DNA of 64,000 nucleotides from contig JAAFJX010000014.1 in NCBI GenBank assembly GCA_013299045.1, positions 1-64,000 on the forward strand. Reading direction: 5' to 3'. How positions within the stretch are numbered: position 1 is the stretch's first letter; each line of letters starts with the position of its first letter. The notes beneath the pieces are model-generated. The model worked only from the letters and a program-made list of their open reading frames with translations. It made no database searches and was not told where the DNA came from. Made by a program: the position numbers and the translations under genes. The stretch is from Cytophagales bacterium (GTDB lineage: Bacteria; Bacteroidota; Bacteroidia; Cytophagales; Bernardetiaceae). Below, one piece after another: positions 8,006 through 16,808 of the stretch.

Positions 8006-9769
8006 CTAGCGCAGACATTCTTGAATGGTGATTTTGAGGCGTTCTGTATCTTGTAAGCCGCCCAGAGTTTTGTAAACGATGTCGCCGTTCTTGTTCAAGA
8101 CCACGTGTGTGGGGAAGCCTTGCACGTCAAAAACATCAAAAGCGCTTTTTGCTAGGCCAGCCACTTGATAGTTGAAAGGCTTTTGGCTCAAAAAAGCATT
8201 TAAATCAGCCTCTTTGTTTTTGGTTGGGGCCAAGAAAACCACATCGGGCTGTGCAGCAAACTCCGCTACTAGGGCGTTGAGGGTAGGCATTTCTTCTATG
8301 CAAGGGCGGCAAGATAACCCCCAAAAGTTGAGAACCACCACCTTGCCCTTGAGGGACTGAGCACTGTAGGTAGCCCCTTGCAAGGTTTTGAACTCGAAAT
8401 AAGGAGCAGCAATTTTTACTTCCTTGGTGCTGCTCTTTTCGGCTTCTATGCCCGCCCAATAAGTTTCAAAACCCTCTGATTTGTTGTATTTTACGTTGTA
8501 AAGTGGCTCAAAAGCATAGATTTTAAGATTATGGATAAGCTCTTTATTCAACTCCGAACGGAGTAGCTGAAAAACATCTTTATAGGTGCGCTCGGCTAAG
8601 TCATAGAGACTCATTGCCATATAAACATTGCCCATATTCCACAAAGCAGCGCTGTAAGAACCTGCCTCTGCCAAAGAGTCTAGTGCTGTATCCATTTGTT
8701 TGGCTGCATAAATTAAGGCTTCTTGAGGCTGCTTATTCGCTAACAGGCATTGGGTCAGATGATACAACATAATTAAACGATTCATGGTTAGGAGTGCTCT
8801 ATCGCCCCAAACACCGTGAAAAAATAGTGGGTCATTCAGGCTGTTTTTATAGGCTTCAATAGCCCCTGGATAGTCCTCATATTCCTGATAAACAACGGCT
8901 AATTTTCGTTTGAGCATAGACTTGCGGTAATTCGTATAATCTGGCCTGGCCAAGCGCGCCTGCATTTGTTTAATCAAAAAATCCTTATCGTATTTTATAA
9001 AACCAGTTTGATAGTGTTGCAGCTCAACATCAAAATAGGGCAGGTGTGCCGTTTGGCTTACAAAACTTTCACGAAGAGGCGCAAAGTCAGCGTTATAAAT
9101 TGCTGAAAGAGAATCGCTTTCGCGAAGGAGTCGCGAAAACATTTCTATTGCCACAAATGTATTATTCATTTCTGTCCTTTTGGGTACAATGCGCTTTAGA
9201 ATCTTAAAAGCATCTTCATAACTCTTGAGCTTGAGCAAAAGAAAATAGCTTGCTATTGCTGCTATATCGCTCTTCTCTGAGGATAAACGATTCAGATAGC
9301 TATTCGTCTCTATTTCTGAGAAGGCCTCATCATGCAGATAAAAAGCTTCCGCTATCGCATAATAGTTCTTTGGATGTAGTTCTAGTTCTTTTTCTAAAGC
9401 AAGGCTGGCACTACCCTTTATTCCTGAGCCGTTATAAATCATTTTATACAGAAGAGCACTTGGCAGAGGTTTTTGCTTGTGGGTAAAGTATATCTGCTCG
9501 TCAGCCACAAGTTTATGCCGTGTATAGTAATACAATATACCATGAAATACATCTTTGGGTATCTTTATGGTTGTTTTTAGGGCTTTGGGCAGCAGAATGG
9601 CTTCAGAATATATAACTTCGCTATTTTCTCGCCTTAGTAATGCAACGATAGACAGGGTATCGTTCAAATCGCCTTTTCTTTCTAGGGTAAGCTCGCCACT
9701 GTTTTCTTGAAATTGAGCATAGCCGCTAAGAGCGAGAAGGGAGAGCAGAAGCAAGAGGACAACTTTCAT
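8006..9769 (-). CDS. Exported TlpA-like thioredoxin-fold protein with helical N-terminal region
   Basis: The 587-residue protein starts with a signal peptide (VVLLLLLSLLALSGYAQ). Residues about 25-440 are beta-rich then helical with TPR-like stretches. Residues about 445-587 form an AhpC/TSA-TlpA domain with active site WGLSCRPC (Cys487 and Cys490) and the cis-Pro region GFPTHVV. TlpA-type proteins reduce or transfer disulfides in the periplasm; many Bacteroidota carry large fused versions of unknown substrate. It lies 33 bp downstream of the OmpA-family gene in the same direction, so the two probably form an operon. Confidence 0.88.
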   Translation of the reverse strand: MKVVLLLLLSLLALSGYAQFQENSGELTLERKGDLNDTLSIVALLRRENSEVIYSEAILLPKALKTTIKIPKDVFHGILYYYTRHKLVADEQIYFTHKQKPLPSALLYKMIYNGSGIKGSASLALEKELELHPKNYYAIAEAFYLHDEAFSEIETNSYLNRLSSEKSDIAAIASYFLLLKLKSYEDAFKILKRIVPKRTEMNNTFVAIEMFSRLLRESDSLSAIYNADFAPLRESFVSQTAHLPYFDVELQHYQTGFIKYDKDFLIKQMQARLARPDYTNYRKSMLKRKLAVVYQEYEDYPGAIEAYKNSLNDPLFFHGVWGDRALLTMNRLIMLYHLTQCLLANKQPQEALIYAAKQMDTALDSLAEAGSYSAALWNMGNVYMAMSLYDLAERTYKDVFQLLRSELNKELIHNLKIYAFEPLYNVKYNKSEGFETYWAGIEAEKSSTKEVKIAAPYFEFKTLQGATYSAQSLKGKVVVLNFWGLSCRPCIEEMPTLNALVAEFAAQPDVVFLAPTKNKEADLNAFLSQKPFNYQVAGLAKSAFDVFDVQGFPTHVVLNKNGDIVYKTLGGLQDTERLKITIQECLR

Positions 9770-9802
9770 GGTTTTATTTTTTTGAGAGATGATTTAAAAT
9801 TT

Positions 9803-11041
9803 TTAACGCGAAAGCAAAACCTCCACACGGCGGTTTTTGGTGCGGTTGTCAGGGTTCGTATTGGGCAGCAGAGGTTCTTTTTCGCCCTTGCCTTCGCTTG
9901 TGAGGCGCTTCGCCGCGATGCCTTTTGTTATCAAATAGTTGCGAACGGCCTCTGCTCTTTTTTCTGAAAGCGCTTGGTTGCTCGTGTCTTCACCAAGGTC
10001 GTCGGTATGGGCTATGATGTGTGCGCTTTGTAGTTTGTTTTTGAGCAGGCGTTGCAGCAGTTCGTTGAGCTTGGCTTCTGCTGCGGGGCCAAGTTGAGCA
10101 GAATTGCTCTCAAAAAGTACGTCTTCAAAAACAAGTACTTCCTGTTCATAATCGCCTATTTCTTGTAAAACGCAACGCTTGAGTGGTGTATAAAAGGCAT
10201 CGTAGTTTCGTTTTTCGCTGCTCCCCTTGGAGTTCCAATACAATTTTTTTCCAAAGTAAGAGGCTTCAGAATCACCATAAGGTAGAGATTTTACTTGGCA
10301 AACTTGGGCGTAGCTCAGTTGTTTTTCAGCAAGCGTTATTTTGCCAAAAAACTGCCCACCAAGAAGATAGAGCATATTAGATGTGCTTTTGAACCAAATA
10401 AGTTTTGAACCAAAATCTCTGAACTCGTCAGGCAGAGACCATTCCTGAACTGTTTGGTTAGCAAAAGTATAGCGCAATAAGCGAACAGCACCCTCCTTGG
10501 AGCGCCGTGTGGCGTATAAAAAATTGCCACAAGTGGAATTACTAATATGAGCTTCTTCGTCAGGACTACTCAAAGCCGTTAAGAGCTGCGGCCCACTTTC
10601 TGGATTTTGAAGGTCTAAATATTTGATTTCATCAGCACTTTTAGCGCTTTCTTGCACAAAATAGAGTGTTTTGCCGTCTGCGCTGAAAGACGGAAAATTA
10701 TATAAAGAGCGATAGCCAAGCCAACTATAGTTGGTGGGCTTTACCTCTGCGCTTGGGTACAAATCATACACTTTGATAGGCTTACTAAAAGTGCTGTCTG
10801 TGAGCTGCTTGGCCTTATAGATGCAGCTAGGTTGCTGGGTTTCAATTTGGGACAAGAAGGTGGCGGCCAGGAAATAAAGACAACTGTCTGTTTTATTAAA
10901 AAGTGCATGAATACCCTTGAGTGGTGTCTTTTTATCGCTCATTTGGTAGTATAAGCGTTGCGTGGGTTGTGCAGAGGCCAATAGAGGAAATAAAATGGCC
11001 ATTAAGGACGAAAACAAAATTTGACTTTTCGGGCGAAGCAT
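9803..11041 (-). CDS. OmpA-family outer-membrane protein with N-terminal propeller-like domain
   Basis: The 412-residue exported protein (signal peptide about 1-24, ending ASAQ) has an N-terminal region with WD40/PD40-like strands (for example PSFSADGKTLYFVQ). Its C-terminal OmpA domain (about 300-412) contains HTDDLG, LSEKRAEAVRNYL and NRRVEV, the elements that bind peptidoglycan. This layout is common in Bacteroidota surface proteins that anchor to the cell wall. It is the first gene of a probable two-gene operon with the TlpA-like gene. Confidence 0.88.
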   Translation of the reverse strand: MLRPKSQILFSSLMAILFPLLASAQPTQRLYYQMSDKKTPLKGIHALFNKTDSCLYFLAATFLSQIETQQPSCIYKAKQLTDSTFSKPIKVYDLYPSAEVKPTNYSWLGYRSLYNFPSFSADGKTLYFVQESAKSADEIKYLDLQNPESGPQLLTALSSPDEEAHISNSTCGNFLYATRRSKEGAVRLLRYTFANQTVQEWSLPDEFRDFGSKLIWFKSTSNMLYLLGGQFFGKITLAEKQLSYAQVCQVKSLPYGDSEASYFGKKLYWNSKGSSEKRNYDAFYTPLKRCVLQEIGDYEQEVLVFEDVLFESNSAQLGPAAEAKLNELLQRLLKNKLQSAHIIAHTDDLGEDTSNQALSEKRAEAVRNYLITKGIAAKRLTSEGKGEKEPLLPNTNPDNRTKNRRVEVLLSR

Positions 11042-11346
11042 ATATTTTCTTTTTTTGTATGTAGAAAACAGAATTGAGGAGTTGATGCCACAATTCTGTT
11101 TAATAATTTAAGCGTGTAATCAAGTATCTAGATTTCTCTACAAAGAAGGCTACAATGACTTGCTCTTTCTCAACGCAAATAATCTTTTGTGGTTACAGAT
11201 GTTTCATGCAACATTATCTGCCTATTGATACCTCTTTTTTTATACAATGCTAGTGCCACCCTCTTTTAGTTTACTCGCATACTCTACAGAAAGAGCAAAG
11301 TTTGCAAACTTTTTTCTTTAAAAGAAGCCATTTTGATAGAATTGGC
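11042..11346. other. Intergenic region, nothing clear
   Basis: This AT-rich gap lies between the start of the OmpA-family gene and the end of the double-glycine peptide gene. Only frames shorter than 20 codons were found on the minus strand, and no terminator-type hairpin or repeat was recognised. Confidence 0.4.
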
Positions 11347-11544
11347 CTAATGACTCTTGCAACAATCTTTACATTTATTGTCTATTTCCCATCTATTGGC
11401 ATCTGATGTAAAAGCAAATGTTTCTTGGAGTAAAACATTGCCATTCTGACCCACTTTGGTACAACGCCAGTATCCCCCTTTCACCTTGTGGGATTGCTCA
11501 TTGCAGAGTTCAAATTTACCAAATTTTTCTTTCAAGTTAGACAT
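11347..11544 (-). CDS. Double-glycine leader peptide, possible bacteriocin or RiPP precursor
   Basis: The 65-residue product begins MSNLKEKFGKFELCNEQSHKVKGG, the shape of a Bacteroidota double-glycine leader: charged start, amphipathic FxxFEL segment, a small gap, then GG at 23-24. The predicted core (residues 25-65) starts YWRCTKVG and ends DNKCKDCCKSH, with four Cys. Such leaders are normally removed by a C39 peptidase ABC exporter, but no exporter or modifying enzyme lies in the window. The peptide could serve as a bacteriocin, a signal or a RiPP substrate; the function is not established. The ATG has an A-rich leader. Confidence 0.62.
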   Translation of the reverse strand: MSNLKEKFGKFELCNEQSHKVKGGYWRCTKVGQNGNVLLQETFAFTSDANRWEIDNKCKDCCKSH

Positions 11545-11593
11545 AAAATTGTTTGTTTTTTGGGGTTATTAAAAAAAGAAAACGGAGGCCATC

Positions 11594-11740
11594 AGTACAA
11601 AAAGAGCGCAAATGTTCTGGTCTTGAACTGCCGTTTTTTATCTAAAATTTTGACCGAACTAGAGGAGTCTTCTTGGCTATCAACCATCAATGTATGGAAG
11701 CTCTGTTGAATGCTTCCGTCTTCATTTCTCTCTGCCATTA
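11594..11740 (-). CDS. Possible small protein of 48 residues, doubtful
   Basis: A minus-strand ATG near 11740 opens a 48-codon frame (MAERNEDGSIQQSFHTLM... ending FALFLY). It lies between the double-glycine peptide gene and the small exported protein upstream, in the same direction. It begins only a few bases after the stop of the upstream gene, so it could be a small third gene or the frame-shifted C-terminus of that gene. No family is recognised. Confidence 0.3.
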
Positions 11741-11745
11741 TTTCT

Positions 11746-11991
11746 TTAAACGATATAACCAACTAAACTCTCTGGGAGGTTCAACTTTTTAGTAAAAATA
11801 CCACCCTTTGTTTTATTGGACGTTGCGTCATAGTCAAAAGTTTCACAAAGGGTATCATACACATAAAAAACTGTTAATTTTACCTTCTGGCAGTCTTCAT
11901 TTTTTGCTTTATAGGTTATTTCTTGAAGTTTTTGAGAGAAAGCCATATTGCTCAATACATTAAAAAGACAAAGGAGGAAAGTTCTCATCAT
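11746..11991 (-). CDS. Small exported protein, unrecognised
   Basis: The 81-residue product has an N-terminal signal peptide (MMRTFLLCLFNVLSNMAFSQ) and a short mature part with two Cys (NEDCQKV, DTLCETF). No family is recognised. It is upstream of, and in the same direction as, the double-glycine peptide gene, about 200 bp away. The C-terminus may have been altered by a frameshift, since another frame continues directly after the stop. Confidence 0.5.
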   Translation of the reverse strand: MMRTFLLCLFNVLSNMAFSQKLQEITYKAKNEDCQKVKLTVFYVYDTLCETFDYDATSNKTKGGIFTKKLNLPESLVGYIV

Positions 11992-12314
11992 TCTGAGATT
12001 TTTTTTAGTAAAAGTTATAAAAACAGACGAACGAATTTATGCAACAGGGGTTTCAAGTACGAACAAGGCCAAAGACTCCTAGAATTGAAGCAAGAATCAG
12101 TTAGATTAGTCATTGGTTTTCCGAATACTGCATTTACTCTCAGAACACTATTTTAAGAGGGAAGCCCTAAAAAATAAAACACTTAATTTTGAACTTTAAA
12201 TTTGTTTGTATTTATTGCAAACAAAAGTAGTTTGTGCGTAAGACGATGAAAAAAATAGCTTAGGCACCTACACAAAAAATCCAAACTAAACTATTTGGTA
12301 AAAATTTTAGAGGT
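11992..12314. other. Intergenic region between divergent genes
   Basis: This is AT-rich sequence between the small exported protein (minus) and the pyruvate dehydrogenase E2 gene (plus). TTTG near 12208 and TAGTTTG near 12228 resemble the promoter consensus for the E2 gene but lack one base in the -7 box. No gene is supported here. Confidence 0.35.
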
Positions 12315-13943
12315 ATGGCGGTAATTATCAGAATGACTAAAATGACTGACACCATGGTAGAAGGCGTAATTGCAAGCTGGCTTAAAGGTGAAGGTAGTAC
12401 TGTGAAATCCGGCGATATTCTGGCCGAAGTGGAAACCGATAAATCCACGATGGAATTTGAGAATTTCGAGGACGGCGTTGTGCTTTATGTAGGCGTAAAA
12501 GCCGGCGATGCCGTGCCTATTGATGCGCCCATAGCCATTATTGGTCGGGCAGGTGAAGATATTGCCGCACTCAAAGCACAGTTTAATGGTAATGGCGCTG
12601 CTTCTGTAAGCGTACCTGCTCCTCAAGCTCCTGCATCGGTCGTAACATCAGCCCCTGCAAGTATAGCCCCCGTCATAGATTTAGGCAGTATTAAGGCTGT
12701 AGCGGAGCGTATGCCTCTCAAAACGGACACTATGGTAGAAGGAGTAATTGCTAGCTGGCTCGTAGAAGTAGGCGCAAAAGTGAAATCTGGCGACATTGTG
12801 GCAGAAGTAGAGACCGATAAAGCCACCATGGAACTAGAAATTTTCAGCGACGGCATAGTTCTTTACAGGGCAGTAGAAGCAGGCCAGAGCGTGCCTGTAA
12901 ACGGTATTTACATGATTATTGGCGAAGCAGGGGCCAATTATCAGGCTATTTTAGAGGCAGAAAAAGGCGCTACTGTTGCTCCAACCTCAGCCGAACCCGT
13001 CAAAACAGAAGTAGCAAGTCCTGCAACGACGACTACCCCGTCCACAACTACTGCCGTAGCAGCAACTTCGCCTACTGGCCGCCTTGTGGCCTCGCCTTTG
13101 GCTAAACGTTTGGCTAGGGAAAAAGGCTTGGACTTGAATGCCTTGAAGGGTTCTGGAGAATTTGGCCGCATCATTAAACGCGATATAGACAATTACAAAC
13201 CAGCACCTGCCGCTGAAGTCAAAACAGTACCAACAGCAGCACCAACAGCCTCGCCTTACCAAGAGTCCTTCCGCACCGAGCGTGTCTCGCAAATGCGTAA
13301 GACGATTGCGCGTCGCCTCAGCGAGAGTATGTACACTGCACCGCATTTTTACTTGACGATGTCTATTAACATGGATAACGCCATTGCAGCACGCAAAAGT
13401 ATCAATGAAGTGGCTACCACTAAGGTTTCTTTTAATGACCTTGTTATCAAAGCTGTGGCAGTATCTCTCAAAAAGCATCCTAAAGTCAATGCCTCTTGGC
13501 TCGGCGACACCATTCGCTACAACGACCACGTAAACGTAGGCGTGGCGGTAGCTGTGGACGAAGGACTGCTCGTACCAGTTGTACGTTTTACGGATACAAA
13601 ATCCCTTTCACAGATAGGTACAGAGGTGCGGGAGTACGCCAAGCGTGCCAAAGATAAAAAATTACAGCCGTCTGACTGGGAAGGCAGTACATTTACAGTA
13701 TCCAATCTCGGAATGTTTGGCATTGAGGAATTTACGGCTATCATTAATCCACCCGATGCCTGTATTTTGGCTGTAGGTGGCATCAATGAAGTACCCGTTG
13801 TAAAAAATGGTCAGATTGTAGTAGGCAATGTTATGAAAGTTACGCTCTCTTGCGACCACCGCGTGGTGGACGGAGCCGTGGGTTCTGCTTTTTTACAAAC
13901 ATTTAAATCTCTTTTAGAAGACCCGATTAGGCTTTTGGCATGA
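12315..13943 (+). CDS. pdhC: Dihydrolipoamide acetyltransferase, E2 of pyruvate dehydrogenase
   Basis: This 542-residue enzyme transfers the acetyl group from lipoyl-lysine to CoA in the pyruvate dehydrogenase complex. There are two N-terminal lipoyl domains with lipoylated Lys43 (ETDKSTME) and Lys169 (ETDKATME), then Ala/Pro/Thr-rich linkers. A peripheral E3-binding domain follows at about 255-295 (ASPLAKRLAREKGLDL...GRIIKRDI). The catalytic core ends with DHRVVDG (514-520), holding the active His515. Two lipoyl domains and this length are usual for Bacteroidota PdhC. E1 and E3 genes are not adjacent. ATG at 12315 follows an A/T-rich leader. Confidence 0.95.
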   Translation: MAVIIRMTKMTDTMVEGVIASWLKGEGSTVKSGDILAEVETDKSTMEFENFEDGVVLYVGVKAGDAVPIDAPIAIIGRAGEDIAALKAQFNGNGAASVSVPAPQAPASVVTSAPASIAPVIDLGSIKAVAERMPLKTDTMVEGVIASWLVEVGAKVKSGDIVAEVETDKATMELEIFSDGIVLYRAVEAGQSVPVNGIYMIIGEAGANYQAILEAEKGATVAPTSAEPVKTEVASPATTTTPSTTTAVAATSPTGRLVASPLAKRLAREKGLDLNALKGSGEFGRIIKRDIDNYKPAPAAEVKTVPTAAPTASPYQESFRTERVSQMRKTIARRLSESMYTAPHFYLTMSINMDNAIAARKSINEVATTKVSFNDLVIKAVAVSLKKHPKVNASWLGDTIRYNDHVNVGVAVAVDEGLLVPVVRFTDTKSLSQIGTEVREYAKRAKDKKLQPSDWEGSTFTVSNLGMFGIEEFTAIINPPDACILAVGGINEVPVVKNGQIVVGNVMKVTLSCDHRVVDGAVGSAFLQTFKSLLEDPIRLLA

Positions 13944-14075
13944 TTTTGTTATATTTTCTTAGTAGGCTGTAACAATAATTATAGGATTTTGAAAGTTTTT
14001 ATAAAGAAACTTACCATCTTCTAAGTATATCTGCCCAAGATTGCTACTTAATTCTAAACTACGATTAAAAACATT

Positions 14076-14741
14076 ATGAGCCGTACTTACAGTTCAGTTT
14101 TTTTTAAAATAATTGCTTTGGCTTTATTTGTTATTTGCTTAACATCTTATAAAACAAAGATTTGGCAAGACCTTGCCAAGCCAGAGTTCAAGATATCCGA
14201 ACGCGGCAGGCCCGATGCTTGCCAAGACCGAGGCTGTTTGTTCAAATCAGGTTTTGTGCGTTGCCAAGACAAAAAATGGGTAAACATTGTGCTGTACGTA
14301 CAAAACCAAAGTGGGTACTGGGAAAGAAAAGAGTTCAAAAGACAAGGCCCTGGCTATTTAAGCCTCAACCTTTCCGATTGCAAATTCACAGGCAACTATT
14401 ACGCCTATGCTTGTTATCAAGACGATAAGGACTGCCAAATTCCTGAAAGCCACGAGGTAGAAGCCATGCACAACAAAAAAGACCAAACGCCCAAGTTCAA
14501 AATTCTTAAAATTGGCCGTACCAAATGCACAAGCGGTGCGGGCGAGAACGTTAAGTTTGAGTCAGGTTATGTCTATTCGCCGACGGGCGGTCAGGTAGAA
14601 ATTACGCTCTTCCTTGAAAAATCGGACGGGAAGTGGAGCAAAAAGCACTATACTTTTAACGGAACTGGCAATTTGAATTTGGCTGCTGAAGGCTGCGACC
14701 TCACTGGCAACTACAAAACCATGGTGCAATACGTTAAGTAA
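14076..14741 (+). CDS. Secreted Cys-rich protein built of two tandem repeats
   Basis: The 221-residue protein has an N-terminal hydrophobic segment (about 8-24) acting as signal peptide or anchor. Two homologous units follow: residues about 37-125 begin FKISERGRPDAC, and residues about 143-221 begin FKILKIGRTKC. Each continues through FKSGFV/FESGYV, a tryptophan (YWERKEF/KWSKKHY), GxGxLxLN and C.(F/L)TGNY. A Lys/Asp/Gln linker joins them. The units look beta-rich and each keeps Cys at the start and end. I do not recognise the family. The gene is followed by a strong terminator. Confidence 0.75.
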   Translation: MSRTYSSVFFKIIALALFVICLTSYKTKIWQDLAKPEFKISERGRPDACQDRGCLFKSGFVRCQDKKWVNIVLYVQNQSGYWERKEFKRQGPGYLSLNLSDCKFTGNYYAYACYQDDKDCQIPESHEVEAMHNKKDQTPKFKILKIGRTKCTSGAGENVKFESGYVYSPTGGQVEITLFLEKSDGKWSKKHYTFNGTGNLNLAAEGCDLTGNYKTMVQYVK

Positions 14742-14761
14742 AGATGCAAAAGGACATAAAA

Positions 14762-14809
14762 GGTGGTTATTTTGGTAGGCTCTGTCTATTAAGATAACCA
14801 CTTTTTTTT
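14762..14809 (+). terminator. Rho-independent terminator after the two-repeat protein
   Basis: GTGGTTAT (14763-14770) pairs with ATAACCAC (14794-14801), followed by eight T. It lies about 20 bp after the stop codon. Confidence 0.8.
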
Positions 14810-14889
14810 GTGCCATAAAAATATAGCTTGCTCATTACTTAACATTTTTGACAGTCAGTACGTTATTAGGCATAATACTTCCTCTACAA

Positions 14890-16806
14890 ATGACTATGCC
14901 AAAGGTAATCTTATCACATCTTAAAATTCCAGTTCTACTTGTTTCTCTGCGTTTTTTTGGTGCTTTATTGCTCTCCGTTCTTTCTTTGGGGCGTAGCGGT
15001 TTGGTACTTGCCCAGGTGGAGCCATGCTTCAAAGCAGACTTTCAGCGTGGTTGCAGCCCCTTGACGGTCAATTTTGTGGATTGCTCAGGTGCAGACAAAG
15101 ACCTTATTTTTTATGATTTTGGAGACGGCCCCAAGCCCAAAACTTGGAATATTTACACAGAGCCAGGAAGATACACGGTTACGCAGGTCATCAATAGTGG
15201 TGCGGGCGGAGCTAAACTAGTCAAAGAAAACTATATCGAAGTAATTGAGCCACAGGATGTTAAATTTTCTGCTGTTACTTGCACAAACGGAAGCGTAAAA
15301 GTCAGCATAGAAGACGAGCGCTATGACACTTATCTCATCAACTTTGGCGACGGCACCACCACCACCATAGGCGACTTTGAGTCTGCCGTTCACGTTTACC
15401 GCAGCAGTGGCCTTGTAAAAATAACTATTACTGGCCTTTTTGACGGTGCAGCTAATAATTGCGGCAGCAAAACGGTGGAGCTTCAGGTCAGCAAAAGTTT
15501 TGAAGCACCCTTATTTTCATCATTGCGCACGCTTGATAATGTTTCGGCTGAGTTCAATTACAGCTTACCCGACTTTGGCAACTACGGTATCTTTGACCAG
15601 GGCAGCCCTACAAGTTCAGCAAAAGCTATTCTAAACAGCACTTCAAAAACATTACTCTTGGGTTTAGACAATGCCAATACGCAAGCAACTTACTTTTTGG
15701 GTAACCAGAACGCCTGTTCGGACAGTATCAAAAAAACCAATTTGCTACGCCTTTTATGGCTGAATGCCTTTTCGGAAGACGGCACAATGCGTTTGAGCTG
15801 GAGCCAAGCAGCCGAAAGCCCCGATTTTATCGGTTACGAACTTTATAAAGCAAACCTCCTTTTAAAAAGCATCAGCGATATTAACCAAACAACTTTTGTA
15901 GATATTGATTTGATTTGCAATAACTTCTATGACTACAGAGTAGAGGCTGTTTATGCCGACAAGCGCCGCGCCATTTCGCAAACACTCCGCCGCAAAGCCA
16001 CCTCGTTACGCAAGCCACCAGCACCCGATAGCGTAGTTGTGAGCATTGAAAATCAGAAAGTTAAGATAACTTTTGTGCTACCCGATAGCTTAGACTTGAC
16101 TGGCATACAGGCTGCAGCGAATTGTAATAGTGCGGCCTTCTCAGCCAGTTGTAAGGGCGATAAGCGTTTTATTTTTCATCATGGTAACTTTTTTCAGAAC
16201 CAATGCTGCTATACCCTTACCAGTACAGATGCCTGTGGAAATGTATCTGTAAGCACTCCTGAGTATTGCCCAATTCTCCTGAAAGGCATTTTTCAAGGAA
16301 GTGAAGTTGTTTTAAGCCGAAGTGATTATGTGGGTTTTGGCGGCACAACTCATTTTTTACAAATCTTAGACGAAAACGATAGCATTCTGCTGGAGTATTT
16401 AATGGAAAACCAAGAGCTTAGGCAGCTTATCAAAGACCAAAAAAGACAGGTTTTGCGCTACCGAATCCGTGGTTTAGAATATCCGAGCAAGGCTCGAGAA
16501 ACCTTTTCAAATATAGTTGAGCTAGCCATTCCTTTTGAAATAGAAATTCCCAACGCTTTTAGTCCCAACAACGACGGCCTCAACGATACCTTTGCGCCAA
16601 TAGGCAATTACGTGAGTCAATTTTCTATGGAAATATTCACAAAATGGGGCAACAAAGTATTTTCTTCCAACGACTTGAATAAACGTTGGGACGGGACTTT
16701 AAACGGGCAGCCTCTCAATACAGATACGTATTGGTACGTTATTAGCCTGAAAGACCAGCGTGGTATTTCTTTTATCAAAAAAGGGGAAGTTCAGCTGCTT
16801 CGCTAG
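14890..16806 (+). CDS. PKD-domain surface protein with T9SS type B (gliding CHU_C) sorting domain
   Basis: This is a large exported protein (about 638 residues from the ATG at 14890). The open frame reaches back to a TTG at 14848, but the ATG at 14890 or 14896 gives a sensible signal peptide ending LVLAQ. PKD-like modules cover about 25-190 (FYDFGDG and INFGDGTTTT are the typical turns). An FnIII-like stretch sits in the middle (MRLSWSQAAESPDFIGYELY). The last ~90 residues (IPNAFSPNNDGLNDTFAP to the end) are the gliding-motility C-terminal domain, used by T9SS as a type B sorting signal. The cargo role is probably adhesion or matrix, inferred. Confidence 0.88.
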   Translation: MTMPKVILSHLKIPVLLVSLRFFGALLLSVLSLGRSGLVLAQVEPCFKADFQRGCSPLTVNFVDCSGADKDLIFYDFGDGPKPKTWNIYTEPGRYTVTQVINSGAGGAKLVKENYIEVIEPQDVKFSAVTCTNGSVKVSIEDERYDTYLINFGDGTTTTIGDFESAVHVYRSSGLVKITITGLFDGAANNCGSKTVELQVSKSFEAPLFSSLRTLDNVSAEFNYSLPDFGNYGIFDQGSPTSSAKAILNSTSKTLLLGLDNANTQATYFLGNQNACSDSIKKTNLLRLLWLNAFSEDGTMRLSWSQAAESPDFIGYELYKANLLLKSISDINQTTFVDIDLICNNFYDYRVEAVYADKRRAISQTLRRKATSLRKPPAPDSVVVSIENQKVKITFVLPDSLDLTGIQAAANCNSAAFSASCKGDKRFIFHHGNFFQNQCCYTLTSTDACGNVSVSTPEYCPILLKGIFQGSEVVLSRSDYVGFGGTTHFLQILDENDSILLEYLMENQELRQLIKDQKRQVLRYRIRGLEYPSKARETFSNIVELAIPFEIEIPNAFSPNNDGLNDTFAPIGNYVSQFSMEIFTKWGNKVFSSNDLNKRWDGTLNGQPLNTDTYWYVISLKDQRGISFIKKGEVQLLR

Positions 16807-16808
16807 CA

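Noticed and set aside
12987-13529. 180-codon minus-strand frame inside the E2 gene
   Set aside because: It is the shadow of a strongly conserved pdhC coding frame; Cys/Arg-rich composition is typical of antisense frames.
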